NCBI GenBank assembly: GCA_964462635.1
Contig: CAYWYJ010000044.1
Coordinates: 1-25,902, forward strand
Length of the DNA stretch: 25,902 bases
Origin: JBFMAI01 sp964462635
GTDB taxonomy: Bacteria; Planctomycetota; Phycisphaerae; UBA1845; Fen-1342
Direction: 5' to 3'
The translations under genes were made by a program, and so were the position numbers. The notes beneath the pieces are model-generated. The model saw only the letters and a list, made by a program, of their open reading frames with translations, was not told where the DNA came from and searched no databases. Shown in pieces: positions 7,438-16,500 of the stretch (position 1 is its first letter; each line of letters opens with the position of its first letter).

Positions 7438-8252
7438 CTGCTGACAGCCGGCAGACACAGGTCGTGCAGGCCCACTTCGATGCGGTCAGCCGCCAGTGGG
7501 CCGCGCGCTACGACGGCCCCCCGCGCCGCATGTCGGACCTGGACCTGCAACTGCGGCGCGCGACCGCGCGGCAGTGGTTGCAGGACCGAATGGCGGCCGC
7601 GCCAGCACCGCTGAGCGTGTTGGATGTGGGCTGCGGTCCAGGTCAGGCGCTCGACGGCTTATCACGCCGACAGTTGCACGTTCACGGCATCGACGTGTCG
7701 CCCGAGATGATCGCGGCGGCGAGCCGGCGACACCCGGAGGACGAGTATCACGTCGGCGATGCAACGGCCTTGCCGTTTGCTGACGCGAGCATGGATGTCA
7801 CGCTGTGCCTCGGCGTGCTTGAGTATGTACCGGAACCACGGCAGGTGCTGAGCGAGTTGCACCGCGTGCTGCGGCCGGGCGGCCGGCTCATCGTTTCGTT
7901 CCCGAACCGGATGAGCGTGTTTCGCCGACTGTCGCGGGTTGAGACCGCCCTCGAACGCCGGCTGCTCCGACTGGTGCGGCGCGGCGCTGCGGCGGCCCGC
8001 GTGGCCGAGCGGCCGAAGTACCAGCATCAACACTGGTCCGTAAGCCAAGTACTCGGAATGCTCGAGACGACGGGTTTCGTGGTCGAGCGCCGTCGGTTCC
8101 AGACCTTTGGACTATGGGGTTGGCTCGGCCGCGGGCGGGCCGCCGTGGGATTGTCCGCGTGGCTGACACGCCACTGGGGTGAACGCGCGGTTATCGCTCG
8201 TTGGTTGGCCTGCACGCTGGTGGTCCAGGCTGAACGTCAGGAACGGCCATAG
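7419..8252 (+). CDS. Class I SAM-dependent methyltransferase
   Basis: 277-aa methyltransferase of the same superfamily as its neighbour but not a close copy. Motif I is VLDVGCGPG at 67-75, followed by HGIDVSPEMIAAA, GDATALPFADASMD and LHRVLRPGGRL. The start at 7419 is chosen because GGAG lies 5 nt upstream (7410-7413) and the motif spacing fits the family; the same frame stays open to 7035 but that would overlap the previous gene by 403 bp. The 19-bp overlap with the upstream gene suggests coupled translation. A role in O-methylating the polysaccharide or a lipid-linked intermediate is inference from context. Confidence 0.87.
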   Translation: MPHDTLTADSRQTQVVQAHFDAVSRQWAARYDGPPRRMSDLDLQLRRATARQWLQDRMAAAPAPLSVLDVGCGPGQALDGLSRRQLHVHGIDVSPEMIAAASRRHPEDEYHVGDATALPFADASMDVTLCLGVLEYVPEPRQVLSELHRVLRPGGRLIVSFPNRMSVFRRLSRVETALERRLLRLVRRGAAAARVAERPKYQHQHWSVSQVLGMLETTGFVVERRRFQTFGLWGWLGRGRAAVGLSAWLTRHWGERAVIARWLACTLVVQAERQERP

Positions 8253-8264
8253 GCCTATCCTGTG

Positions 8265-8300
8265 CCCACGCTGCTCGTCGTGAAGAACAGAGAGCGTGGG
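8265..8300 (+). other. Intergenic hairpin after methyltransferase
   Basis: Bases 8265-8272 (CCCACGCT) pair perfectly with 8293-8300 (AGCGTGGG) around a 20-nt loop, 13 nt after the methyltransferase stop. A second small stem, GGGG at 8298-8301 with CCCC at 8307-8310, overlaps it. No T-tract follows, so it may be an attenuating or processing structure or simply another repeat, rather than a rho-independent terminator. Confidence 0.45.
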
Positions 8301-8321
8301 GATAAACCCCGCCGGGATTCT

Positions 8322-8355
8322 AACCCTCCCCCAACCCCTCCCTGAGAGGGAGGGG
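8322..8355 (+). repeat. C/G-tract hairpin repeat over a start site
   Basis: Undisrupted copy of the repeat found at 6605-6665. Bases 8335-8343 pair perfectly (9 bp) with 8347-8355 around a 3-nt loop. The G-rich right arm ends 1 nt before the GTG start of the polymerase gene and contains the only Shine-Dalgarno-like sequence there (GGAGG type), so the stem would hide the ribosome-binding site when folded. Confidence 0.7.
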
Positions 8356-8356
8356 G

Positions 8357-9760
8357 GTGGACGGCCGCATCGTGATTCGCACGCTCCTACTCGCGGTGGT
8401 GGTGCTGGCCGTGATGATCACGGCCACGCGCCGGTGGTACGGGGGCCTGTGCGGTCTCGTGCTGCTGACCGTCCTGCTCCAGAACCCGAACTTCCCCACG
8501 AACATGTTCGGCATCCAGGGGCTGAACCCCTGGAACCTGACGTGCGTGGTGGTGGCGGCGTGCTGGCTGACGCAGCGGCGGGCCGAGGCGCCGGCGGCAC
8601 CGCTGCCGAGCGGGGCCTACATCCTGCTGGCGCTGTACGTCGCCCTGATCGTCCTGACGAGCGCCGTGGCCGCCGCCGACATCGGCTCGTTCCATTCCGG
8701 CCGGTGGACCATCACCGACGTGCTCGTCAACGGCGTTATCAACCCGCTGAAATACTTGTTGGTGGGTGTGATGTTCGCCGACGGCGCGCGGACGCGGCCC
8801 CGCGTTCGACTCGCTCTGGGGGTGGCGGTCGGCAGCGGGATTCTCTATTCGCTGCTGCTGTTCAAGACGATCAAAGGCCGCCTCTTTGGCATGGACTTCA
8901 ACGACGCCCGTCGGCTGACCGACAAGCTCGTCGGCCTGCACGCCAACGATCTCGGGCAACTTCTGGCGTTCACGCTGTGGGCCGGGCTGCTGTTGTGGCT
9001 GATCCTGCCGCGCGGCTGGTTGCGGGCCGCCTGGCCGTTGGCCATCAGCACCGTGGTTCCCCCGTTCCTGGCGGTGCAATCGCGGGCCGGCTTTCTGGCA
9101 TTCGCCACGGCGGGACTGACGCTCGGGGCGCTCCGTTGGCGGCGGTTGCTGATCCTGCTGCCCGTGGCGGCGGGCGCCGTGGCCGTGGCGCGGCCCGACG
9201 TGGTCGAGCGCATCGGGATGGGGATCGTGGGCGAAGACCAAGTGGATTGGAACACCGTCTCCGCGGGCCGCGTGACGAACATCTGGCCGCCCGTGTGGGT
9301 CCAGATCGGCGAGTCGCCGTTGGTGGGCCACGGACGGTGGGGTCTGCTGCGGACGCCCTGCTATTTCGAGGTTTTGGCCGGCGAGGGTTCCGTACCGACG
9401 CACCCGCACAACGCGTACCTGGAGCTCTTGCTGGACGCCGGCGCGATCGGGCTGCTCATCGGCCTGGCGTGCGCCGTGGGGCTGTTGTGGAACTGCGGCT
9501 GGCTGATGCGCCGTGGCGCCGACCGCGAAACCACCACACTGGGGGCCGTCGGCCTGATCGCGGTCGTGGTCTACCTGTCCGCGGGGGTCGCCGGCCTGAG
9601 TTTCTTCCCCACCCAAAGCACGGTGCCGTACCTGTGTGTGTGGGGCGCGGCATTGCGCGTGGCCGCGTCGTCCGCGACGGTTCCGCAGCCTGTTCATCGC
9701 CGTGCCGCGGGACCCAACGCCCGGACGCGGTGGGTCCGCCTGACGAGGTTACCGGCATGA
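8357..9760 (+). CDS. O-antigen ligase/polymerase-like membrane protein
   Basis: 467-aa polytopic membrane protein of the Wzy/WaaL (O-antigen ligase) type, expected to polymerise or transfer lipid-linked polysaccharide units on the outer face of the inner membrane. Many hydrophobic segments are visible from residue 7 (LLLAVVVLAVM) onward. The large periplasmic loop ends with THPHNAYLELLLDAG (about 347-361), the hallmark with conserved His and Asn, followed by another membrane span. The GTG start at 8357 is directly preceded by the G-rich arm of a hairpin repeat, which is unusual and may regulate its translation. The ATG of the sulfotransferase gene overlaps its stop (ATGA at 9757). Polymerase rather than ligase is favoured by the presence of a flippase, but the sequence alone cannot decide. 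Confidence 0.85.
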   Translation: MDGRIVIRTLLLAVVVLAVMITATRRWYGGLCGLVLLTVLLQNPNFPTNMFGIQGLNPWNLTCVVVAACWLTQRRAEAPAAPLPSGAYILLALYVALIVLTSAVAAADIGSFHSGRWTITDVLVNGVINPLKYLLVGVMFADGARTRPRVRLALGVAVGSGILYSLLLFKTIKGRLFGMDFNDARRLTDKLVGLHANDLGQLLAFTLWAGLLLWLILPRGWLRAAWPLAISTVVPPFLAVQSRAGFLAFATAGLTLGALRWRRLLILLPVAAGAVAVARPDVVERIGMGIVGEDQVDWNTVSAGRVTNIWPPVWVQIGESPLVGHGRWGLLRTPCYFEVLAGEGSVPTHPHNAYLELLLDAGAIGLLIGLACAVGLLWNCGWLMRRGADRETTTLGAVGLIAVVVYLSAGVAGLSFFPTQSTVPYLCVWGAALRVAASSATVPQPVHRRAAGPNARTRWVRLTRLPA

Positions 9761-10662
9761 AGATTCCTCTGGTCTACATCGCCTCGCCGAGCTACTCCGG
9801 CTCTACCCTGCTGACGTTCCTGCTCGGAGCGCACCCGGACATCGGGACCGTCGGCGAGCTGAAATGGGGCGAGATCGACTTGGAGACGTACCGCTGTTCG
9901 TGCGGCGAGCTGCTGCGCGAATGCCCGTTCTGGACGACGGTCGCGGAGCGGATGGCCGCGCGCGGGCTGCCGTTCGACCTCCGGCGACCGGCCACGGACT
10001 TCCGCTGCCGCGGGAACCGGGTGGCTGATCGCCTGGTGCGGGCGCGCGTGCGCCACGGTCTGTTCGAGGCCGCGCGCGACGCGCTCATCGGCGTGTGGCC
10101 GACCTGGCGGCGGACGCGGCCCACCGTGGCGGCCGTCAACCGGGCGCTGATCGAGATCACACTCGATCTGCAACAGGCCCGGGTGTTCGTGGATTCATCG
10201 AAAGACCCGGTGCGGTTGAAGTACCTCGCCGCCACGGGGGACTATGACCTCCGCGTCATCCACCTGTTGCGCGACGGCCGGGCGGTGACGAACTCGAGCA
10301 TCAAGAACAAGACGGAGCCGGCCGACCTCGCCGCCCGCGAGTGGGCCCGCACCCATCGGCAGATCGAACGCCTCGGGCGGTACCTGGGCCCCGGTCGCCT
10401 CCACCGCGTGCGCTACGAGGACCTGTGTGCCGAGCCGCGCACGGTCCTCGACGACGTCTTTCGCTTTCTCGGCCTGGGGCCGTTTGACGCCGTCGCCGCC
10501 CTGGACACGGCGCCGCACCACATCCTCGGCAACCGCATGCGCCTGGGCAATCGGTCCGCAGTGCGGCTGAACGAGGAATGGCGCACCGCTCTGTCCGAGG
10601 CCGATTGGGCCACGTTCGACCGGCTGGCGGGGACCGCCAACCGTCTGTACGGCTATGCCTAG
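9757..10662 (+). CDS. PAPS-dependent sulfotransferase
   Basis: 301-aa sulfotransferase that would move a sulfuryl group from 3'-phosphoadenylyl sulfate (PAPS) to a hydroxyl, here probably on a sugar. The 5'-phosphosulfate loop is SPSYSGSTLL at 10-19, the 3'-phosphate binding segment is LLRDGRAVTNS at 170-180, VDSSKDP (145-151) and a cysteine-bearing CSCGELLRECPFW (47-59) are typical of one bacterial subfamily. The start at 9757 overlaps the polymerase stop and gives the loop its normal N-terminal position; the frame is open far upstream but only as a shadow of the polymerase gene. Its place between polymerase and flippase is the main reason to predict a sulfated EPS. Confidence 0.88.
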   Translation: MKIPLVYIASPSYSGSTLLTFLLGAHPDIGTVGELKWGEIDLETYRCSCGELLRECPFWTTVAERMAARGLPFDLRRPATDFRCRGNRVADRLVRARVRHGLFEAARDALIGVWPTWRRTRPTVAAVNRALIEITLDLQQARVFVDSSKDPVRLKYLAATGDYDLRVIHLLRDGRAVTNSSIKNKTEPADLAAREWARTHRQIERLGRYLGPGRLHRVRYEDLCAEPRTVLDDVFRFLGLGPFDAVAALDTAPHHILGNRMRLGNRSAVRLNEEWRTALSEADWATFDRLAGTANRLYGYA

Positions 10663-12313
10663 GGTTACGCCACTCGTCAGCATGGAGAACCCGGTCGAGG
10701 CCGGCGGCGCGACAGCAGGACCGCCGCCGACACGGGTCGCGCCGCGCCCACGACGCTTCGTGCGCAGCGTCCTGAGCAACTGGGCCTTCTCGCTGGTGGA
10801 ACTGGCGGTCGGCTTCGTGCTGCCGCGACTTATCAGCGATCGACTCGGCCAGGAACTCCTCGGCGTCTGGGACGTGTCCTGGTCGCTGGTGTTCTGGGTG
10901 CGCTGGACCAACCTCGGCGTCACGGGGGCCGTGACGCGGTACGTGGCCCGCTACCGCGCGCTGCGCGACTGGGAGGCGCTGAACGCCACCGTCAACACCA
11001 GCCTCGCGTTCCTGCTGATGGCCTGCCTGGCGGCCCTCGGGCTGGGCGTGCTCTTCGCCGCGCTGGGGACGCGGCTCCTGCACGAGCCAAGCCTTCAGGC
11101 GGCCGCGGCGTCGGGCTGGATCGTCTTCCTGCTGACCAGCGCCGCCGCGCTGCAAATGCCGGCCGGGGTCTTCAATTCAATCATCACCGGCCACGAACGG
11201 TTTGACTTATTGAACGTGATTCGCTGTGCGCGCGACATCGGCGTGCTCTTGGTTATGGCCGGTCTGCTGATCGGCGGCCACGGCCTGGTGGTATGCGCCA
11301 TCGTGCCGGTGACGGCGGAAGTCCTGGCCAGCGTGGCCAAGTACGTTGTGGCCCGACGTATTTGTCCACAACTGCGCTTCTCGCCGCGTCATTGCCATTG
11401 GCGCGCCGCGCGCGACCTGGGCCTGTTCGGCGGCAAGACGGTGCTGCGCGACGCCGCCCGCGGCGGGATGTACCACCTGAGCAATCTCCTGGTGGCCGGC
11501 CTGCTCGGCCCCGCGGCGGTCGCGGTGTACTCCCGACAGCGCACGCTGGTCATGTATCTGACGCGGTTCGTCAAGCAGTACGCCAACGTGTTCATCCCGG
11601 CCAGCAGCGAGTTGCACGCCGGCGGGGACGTCCGCGCGCTGCGCCACATGCTGGTCGATTCGGGGAAGTACGCTTTCTACATTGCCCTGCCGCCGATCTG
11701 GCTGCTGGTGCTGCTGGGCGGCCCGCTGCTGGAAATCTGGATGGGCCCCGCCTACGCCGCCCCGTGGGTGCTCGGGATTCTCGCCGTCGGCCACGCCCTG
11801 ACCATCCCGCAAACCAGTGTGTATTCCCTGCTCATGGGGATGAATCGCCACGGTCTCGTCGGCCTGTTCGAGGCCGTGTCGCTGGCCCTGGGCCTGGCGC
11901 TTGGCTGGTTGCTGATCGGGCCACTGCAATGGGGCCTGACGGGGGCGGCGGTGGCGCTGACGGGACCGCTGGTGCTCAGCGGCGGCGTGCTGCTCCCGTG
12001 GTATGCCTGCCGACGCCTTGATCTGCCGCTGGCGTCGTACCTGCGGCGGGTGTTTGTGGGGCCGTTGGCGGCGTCGCTGCCGCTGGTCGCCTGTTTGTTG
12101 CTGGCGCGCGTGCTACCGCTGCCTCACACCGTCGCCCGGGTCACCTTCGCGTTGCTACTGGGTGGGTTGGTCACCGCGCTGGTGTACTGGCGCTGGGTCG
12201 TTCCGGCCGGTCTGAAGGCACGGCTGGTCCGTGGGGCTGAGCGGGTGCGTGCGGTGCTTGCTGCCCTTGCGTTCCGGAGTGTTGCGGGGCCGAGTGGGGA
12301 GGCGCGCCCATGA
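10655..12313 (+). CDS. Oligosaccharide flippase-like membrane protein
   Basis: 552-aa integral membrane protein resembling the polysaccharide-transport (Wzx/MATE-like, MOP superfamily) flippases that move lipid-linked oligosaccharides across the inner membrane. After a Pro/Arg-rich cytoplasmic start come repeated pairs of hydrophobic helices, for example TSLAFLLMACLAALGLGVLF and GVLLVMAGLLIGG, with arginine-rich short loops, up to about residue 520. The ATG at 10655 overlaps the sulfotransferase stop by 8 bp; ATG at 10682 is an alternative, and neither has a clear Shine-Dalgarno. Its stop overlaps the next gene (ATGA at 12310). Length is slightly above the usual 400-500 aa because of both termini. 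The protein partners functionally with the polymerase at 8357. Confidence 0.85.
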   Translation: MPRVTPLVSMENPVEAGGATAGPPPTRVAPRPRRFVRSVLSNWAFSLVELAVGFVLPRLISDRLGQELLGVWDVSWSLVFWVRWTNLGVTGAVTRYVARYRALRDWEALNATVNTSLAFLLMACLAALGLGVLFAALGTRLLHEPSLQAAAASGWIVFLLTSAAALQMPAGVFNSIITGHERFDLLNVIRCARDIGVLLVMAGLLIGGHGLVVCAIVPVTAEVLASVAKYVVARRICPQLRFSPRHCHWRAARDLGLFGGKTVLRDAARGGMYHLSNLLVAGLLGPAAVAVYSRQRTLVMYLTRFVKQYANVFIPASSELHAGGDVRALRHMLVDSGKYAFYIALPPIWLLVLLGGPLLEIWMGPAYAAPWVLGILAVGHALTIPQTSVYSLLMGMNRHGLVGLFEAVSLALGLALGWLLIGPLQWGLTGAAVALTGPLVLSGGVLLPWYACRRLDLPLASYLRRVFVGPLAASLPLVACLLLARVLPLPHTVARVTFALLLGGLVTALVYWRWVVPAGLKARLVRGAERVRAVLAALAFRSVAGPSGEARP

Positions 12314-13515
12314 GCCGATCAGAGCGGCCGCCGTCGGTGTGTTTCGTCGCCCCCAAAAACTATCCGCTCCTGGCGGGAGACGGCGACCTGCGCCACATCG
12401 GCGGGGCGGAAGTCCAACGGTTGCTGATCGCGCGGGAACTGGTGCGGCGCGGGTTCGCTGTTAGCTTCGTGACCCTGGACTACGGTCAGCCGGACGGCAT
12501 CGAACACGATGGTATTCGTGTCTACAAAATGTGCGCCGCGGAGGCCGGCTGGCCGGGTCTGCGCTTCATCCATCCGCGGTGGACCAGCCTGTGGGCCGCT
12601 CTGGCGCGGGCGGACGCCGATGTCTACTACCAGCGCACGGCCGGCGTCGAAAGTGGTCAAGTGGCACTGTGGTGTCGCCGAAACGGGCGGGCCCTGGTGC
12701 TGGCGATAGCGAGTGACATCGAGTGCGATCCGCGCCTGCCCGGCAAGGCCGCCCGCGAACGCTGGTTCTTCCACTACGCCCTGCACCGGGCCGACGCGGT
12801 GGTGGCGCAGACCACGCAACAGGCCCGCCGGCTGAAGGACCATTTCGGCGTCGCGGCGAGCGTGATCCGAAGTTGTGCCCCGTCGCCGGTGGAGACGCCC
12901 CCGCCGGCGAAGTCGCCGCGCGTGCTGTGGGTCGGCCGGTTTGCCGCCGCCAAGCGGCCGGAACTGCTGCTGGAGTTGGCGTCCCTGTGTCCGGAGTGGT
13001 ATTTCGACGTGGTGGGCGAGCCGAACGACCCGGGTAGTACCCGCGCCCATGTCCACGATGCGCTGCGGGCCCTTCCCAACGTTGCGCTGCACGGCTTCGT
13101 GCCCTACGCACGGATCGGTGCCAGGTATGACGCCGCCGCGCTGCTGCTGTGTACCAGCGCGTGGGAAGGCTACCCCAATACCTTCCTGGAAGCGTGGTCG
13201 CGCGGCCTCCCGGTCGTCGCGACCGTCGACCCGGATGGGGTCATAGGGCGTCACGGGCTTGGCCGCGTCGCCGGCGGTTCGGCCCACGAGTTGCGGGCCG
13301 CCGTCGCGGCACTGCTGGGAGACGCAGGAGAGCGCGCGGCTTGTGCCGAGCGGGCCCGACGCTTTTTTGCCGCCCACCACACCGTGGCGGCCGCGGGCGA
13401 GGCGTACGAGACGCTGTTGCGGGCCGTGTACGCGGGGCGTCACGCGAGCGCCCGTGGCGCGGCCGGGGCCGCGCCGCCGGCCCGCGCCGGCCGTCAGTTG
13501 GGGGCCGCTCAATGA
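12310..13515 (+). CDS. Family 4 glycosyltransferase
   Basis: Third GT4-type enzyme of the operon, 401 aa. The N-terminal domain begins CFVAPKNYPLLAG and has GGAEVQRLLIAREL (31-44), the glycine-rich loop for the donor diphosphate. In the C-terminal domain WVGRFAAAKRPELL (207-220) and the EX7E motif with E286 and E294 (EGYPNTFLE) followed by GLPVVAT are seen. It starts with an ATGA overlap and has a GGGGAGG sequence at about 12296-12302. The last 25 residues are Ala/Gly/Arg-rich and probably disordered. It is the last gene of the operon, and its end overlaps the end of the convergent - strand gene by 7 bp with no terminator hairpin evident between them. Confidence 0.9.
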   Translation: MSRSERPPSVCFVAPKNYPLLAGDGDLRHIGGAEVQRLLIARELVRRGFAVSFVTLDYGQPDGIEHDGIRVYKMCAAEAGWPGLRFIHPRWTSLWAALARADADVYYQRTAGVESGQVALWCRRNGRALVLAIASDIECDPRLPGKAARERWFFHYALHRADAVVAQTTQQARRLKDHFGVAASVIRSCAPSPVETPPPAKSPRVLWVGRFAAAKRPELLLELASLCPEWYFDVVGEPNDPGSTRAHVHDALRALPNVALHGFVPYARIGARYDAAALLLCTSAWEGYPNTFLEAWSRGLPVVATVDPDGVIGRHGLGRVAGGSAHELRAAVAALLGDAGERAACAERARRFFAAHHTVAAAGEAYETLLRAVYAGRHASARGAAGAAPPARAGRQLGAAQ

Positions 13516-16500
13516 CTCTCGATTCCACCGCGGTCCGGCCCGTGACCCAGGTAGCCTTCCGTGATGCCCGGGATCTCCGCACCGCTGTCCACACAGGCGC
13601 AGCCCATCTTCAAGCGGAGCTTACCGTGGACCTGATCCCGAACGTAAGCGAGCCGCTGCGGAATGGTCAGGCCCGGCGGGAAGTCCGTGTCAATGGTCAT
13701 CTGCGGGTTGGCAAACCCCGCGGTCATGCCCACGAAGCCGTTCGGTCCGGCGGGCCGGGCCCAGTTGTGGTTGTTGGCGTCGGACACACAGTTGTAGTCA
13801 AGATGAACGATGCTGCACGCGGGCAAGGCGCCAATGTCGCCCTGCGTGTTGGCGTTGCAGATGTTGTTCAGCACCCGGGTGCCGCCGGTGCAGGCCCGCA
13901 CCCCCTCGATCCACAAGCCGAACCAGCCGTTGTTGAAGCAGGTGTTGTTGTAGACTTCCGCCCGCTCCGTGTCGGCCATGTCGATGCCGGCGCGGGGGTT
14001 GTCGAACAGGACGTTGTGGTATACGCGGTTGTCCAGCCCGCCACGCACGCCGATCTTCATCCCGTTGCCATCGCCGTCCGGCGTGGCATACGGGTTGGCG
14101 GCAAAGCCGATGTTGTTGCGAACGGTGCAGCGCGTGGCGCCCAGCTCGTCGTAGTTGTCGTCGCCGTTGTGGAACGCGATGTTGTCCTCAATGACGCACT
14201 CGATCGCGTAGCGACTGCCGATGCCGTCGCTGTGCTCGTCCAGAAGCCGGTTGTCAAACGCGACGCAGCGCCGAATCGCGCAGTGGCGCGCGCCGTATTC
14301 CGTCCAGCCGGGCCAGGCGTCCCATTCCGATTCGGGCAAACCCTGCGGATAGCCCGTGTTTCCGACCGCCGGCGGCACCTGGGCCGTGGCCGCCGTCTGC
14401 GGCGGGTTCTCGCGCAGCTCGAAGCCGATCGAGTTGTTGTGGCTGAGGCAGTCCTCGAACATGACGTGCTGCACGGGGCCGACCGTCCGAAACGCGCCGC
14501 CGATCCAGCTCGCCTCGTAGTCGTTGTGATGGCCGTGGCACAGGCGGACATTCACGTGGTGCGTGCCGTCGCCGGCGTGCATGACAACCAGCGCCGTGCG
14601 CTTGGCGCCGGTCAACTCCAGTCCCTCGATGTCCACATAGCTGGCCTGGACCTGGACCAGCTCCCGCGTCGTACCCGCCCGGCCGTCGAACACCACGCGC
14701 TCGCCGTCGGCGGCCCGGATGGTGACCGGGTACCCCTCGAGGCCGCCGGCCCCCGGGGCGATCAACAAGACGGGCACGGTCGCCGACCCGCTACCGCTGT
14801 CATACGTCCCCGCCCGCAGGACCACCGTGTCGCCCGGTTTCGCCGCATCCGCGGCCCGCTGCGGCGTGGCAAAGGGCTCGGTCAACGTGCCGGCGGCCTG
14901 GTTGCTGCCGCCGGGCGCGGCGTAGTAATTCCGGAACGCCACATAGTCCTCTTCAGTGACCGGGCCCGCGACGTTGCTGTACACGCGCTGCGGCGGATCC
15001 AGGCGGTGGTTCGCGTCGCTAGTCACCGTTCCAGACCACCCGAGGGGGACGCGCTGCGAATAGCCGCCGTTCGGCCCGGCCGTCGCCACGAAGTCATTAC
15101 CCTGGAAGATGCCGGCACCGGTGAACACCAGCGGCGTGCCCGGACGCGGTGCCCCATCGTACCCGCGCACCCAGCCCGACACGGGGTACCCCCCGACGTG
15201 CAGGTGCCAGCGGCAGGCATACTCTTCGTTGAGGCCGTCCTGGACAACGATGGTCAGCTCATCCGTTCCCGCGTAGCCCGGCTGCGGGGCATACGCCACG
15301 ATCACTGCCTCCCCCGAGCTGCTCGGCGAACCCGTGATCGTCACCGTGCCGTGGCGCGCGGCCTCGCCGATCGACCAGAGCAGCTCGCCGGGGCCGGCGT
15401 CGGGATCGACGGCCACCAGGGCCGCCTGGTTGGCCGGGTTGGACTCCAGACTGTCCATCTCGATGTACGAGGTGAGCGGGCACGGGTCCGTGATCCGCGG
15501 ACCATCGTTCACCGAGTGCACACGGACCGAGACCGCCGCCGCTTCACTCGCCGCCACGCCGTCCGATGCGTAGAACGTGAAGGCATCGTCGCCATACCAA
15601 TCGGTGGCCGGCCGGTAGACCACCTGCCGCTTGCCGGGGGCCAGCGCGTAGGGCAAATCGCCGTGCTGGATGACCCGGGCCTTGTGCGGGTCTACCAGCT
15701 CCGCATGCACGGGCAGGGTGGCAATCACATACGTCAGCGGGTCGCTGTCGGGGGCCGAAGCCAGCAGATCAATGGCCACCGGCGTGTCTTCTTCCGTCTC
15801 CACACTCTGCTTCTGCGCCTGCGGCGGCTCGTTGGCTTGCCCGGTTACGGCCGTGAAGTTGGCGTTGTCTATATTGAGCTTAACGTCCCTGAAGGTCCGT
15901 TGGACAGGACTAAAAGTATAGCCTTGGTGCGACGGGCTCAACCGGCCCGACCAGTTGTACGGCACGGCGAGTTGGTAGTACCCCTGTGCGTCCGTAAAGA
16001 CCGCGTCGGTCCCCGTGGCCGCAATCCGAACGTTCGCCACCGGCCGGCCGGAAACGTCGCGCACCTTACCGCCGATCCGGGCCCCCACCGTCACCACCGC
16101 TCGGTCCTCCACGAGGCCCGGCTTCGGGGAGCAACCGATATCCAGCATGAAGCCCAGCACCGTCAGCGAGAGCCGCACGACGTGCGCGCCGGGATTATTG
16201 AAGGTGAACTGCACTTCCGCGTGACTCGTCGCCGGCCCGGCCACTACCTGATCACCGAACGACCACGTGTAGGTGCCTTCAGGCAGTGGATCTCCGCCAA
16301 GACTATACACGCGTGCTCGCACCGTCAAACCCGGTTCCCCAATCGTCGGATCAACAGTGAAACGCAGATGAGGGTACACCAGAATGCGGGCCGTCGCGGG
16401 GTCCGATTCCCACGCCCCGACGCGAACGGCATAACTGAATTGGGCCACGCCGAGAAACCCCGACGGCGGCGTGTAGTCCGCTTCCGCCGACGTTTTGCTC

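Noticed and set aside
8265..8310. Rho-independent terminator after the second methyltransferase
   Set aside because: The hairpin is good but no T-tract follows, and the downstream genes belong to the same pathway and orientation.
8296..9756. A long N-terminal extension of the sulfotransferase frame
   Set aside because: The extension overlaps the whole polymerase gene and has shadow-like Arg/Gly composition; the true start at 9757 overlaps the polymerase stop and fits the family.
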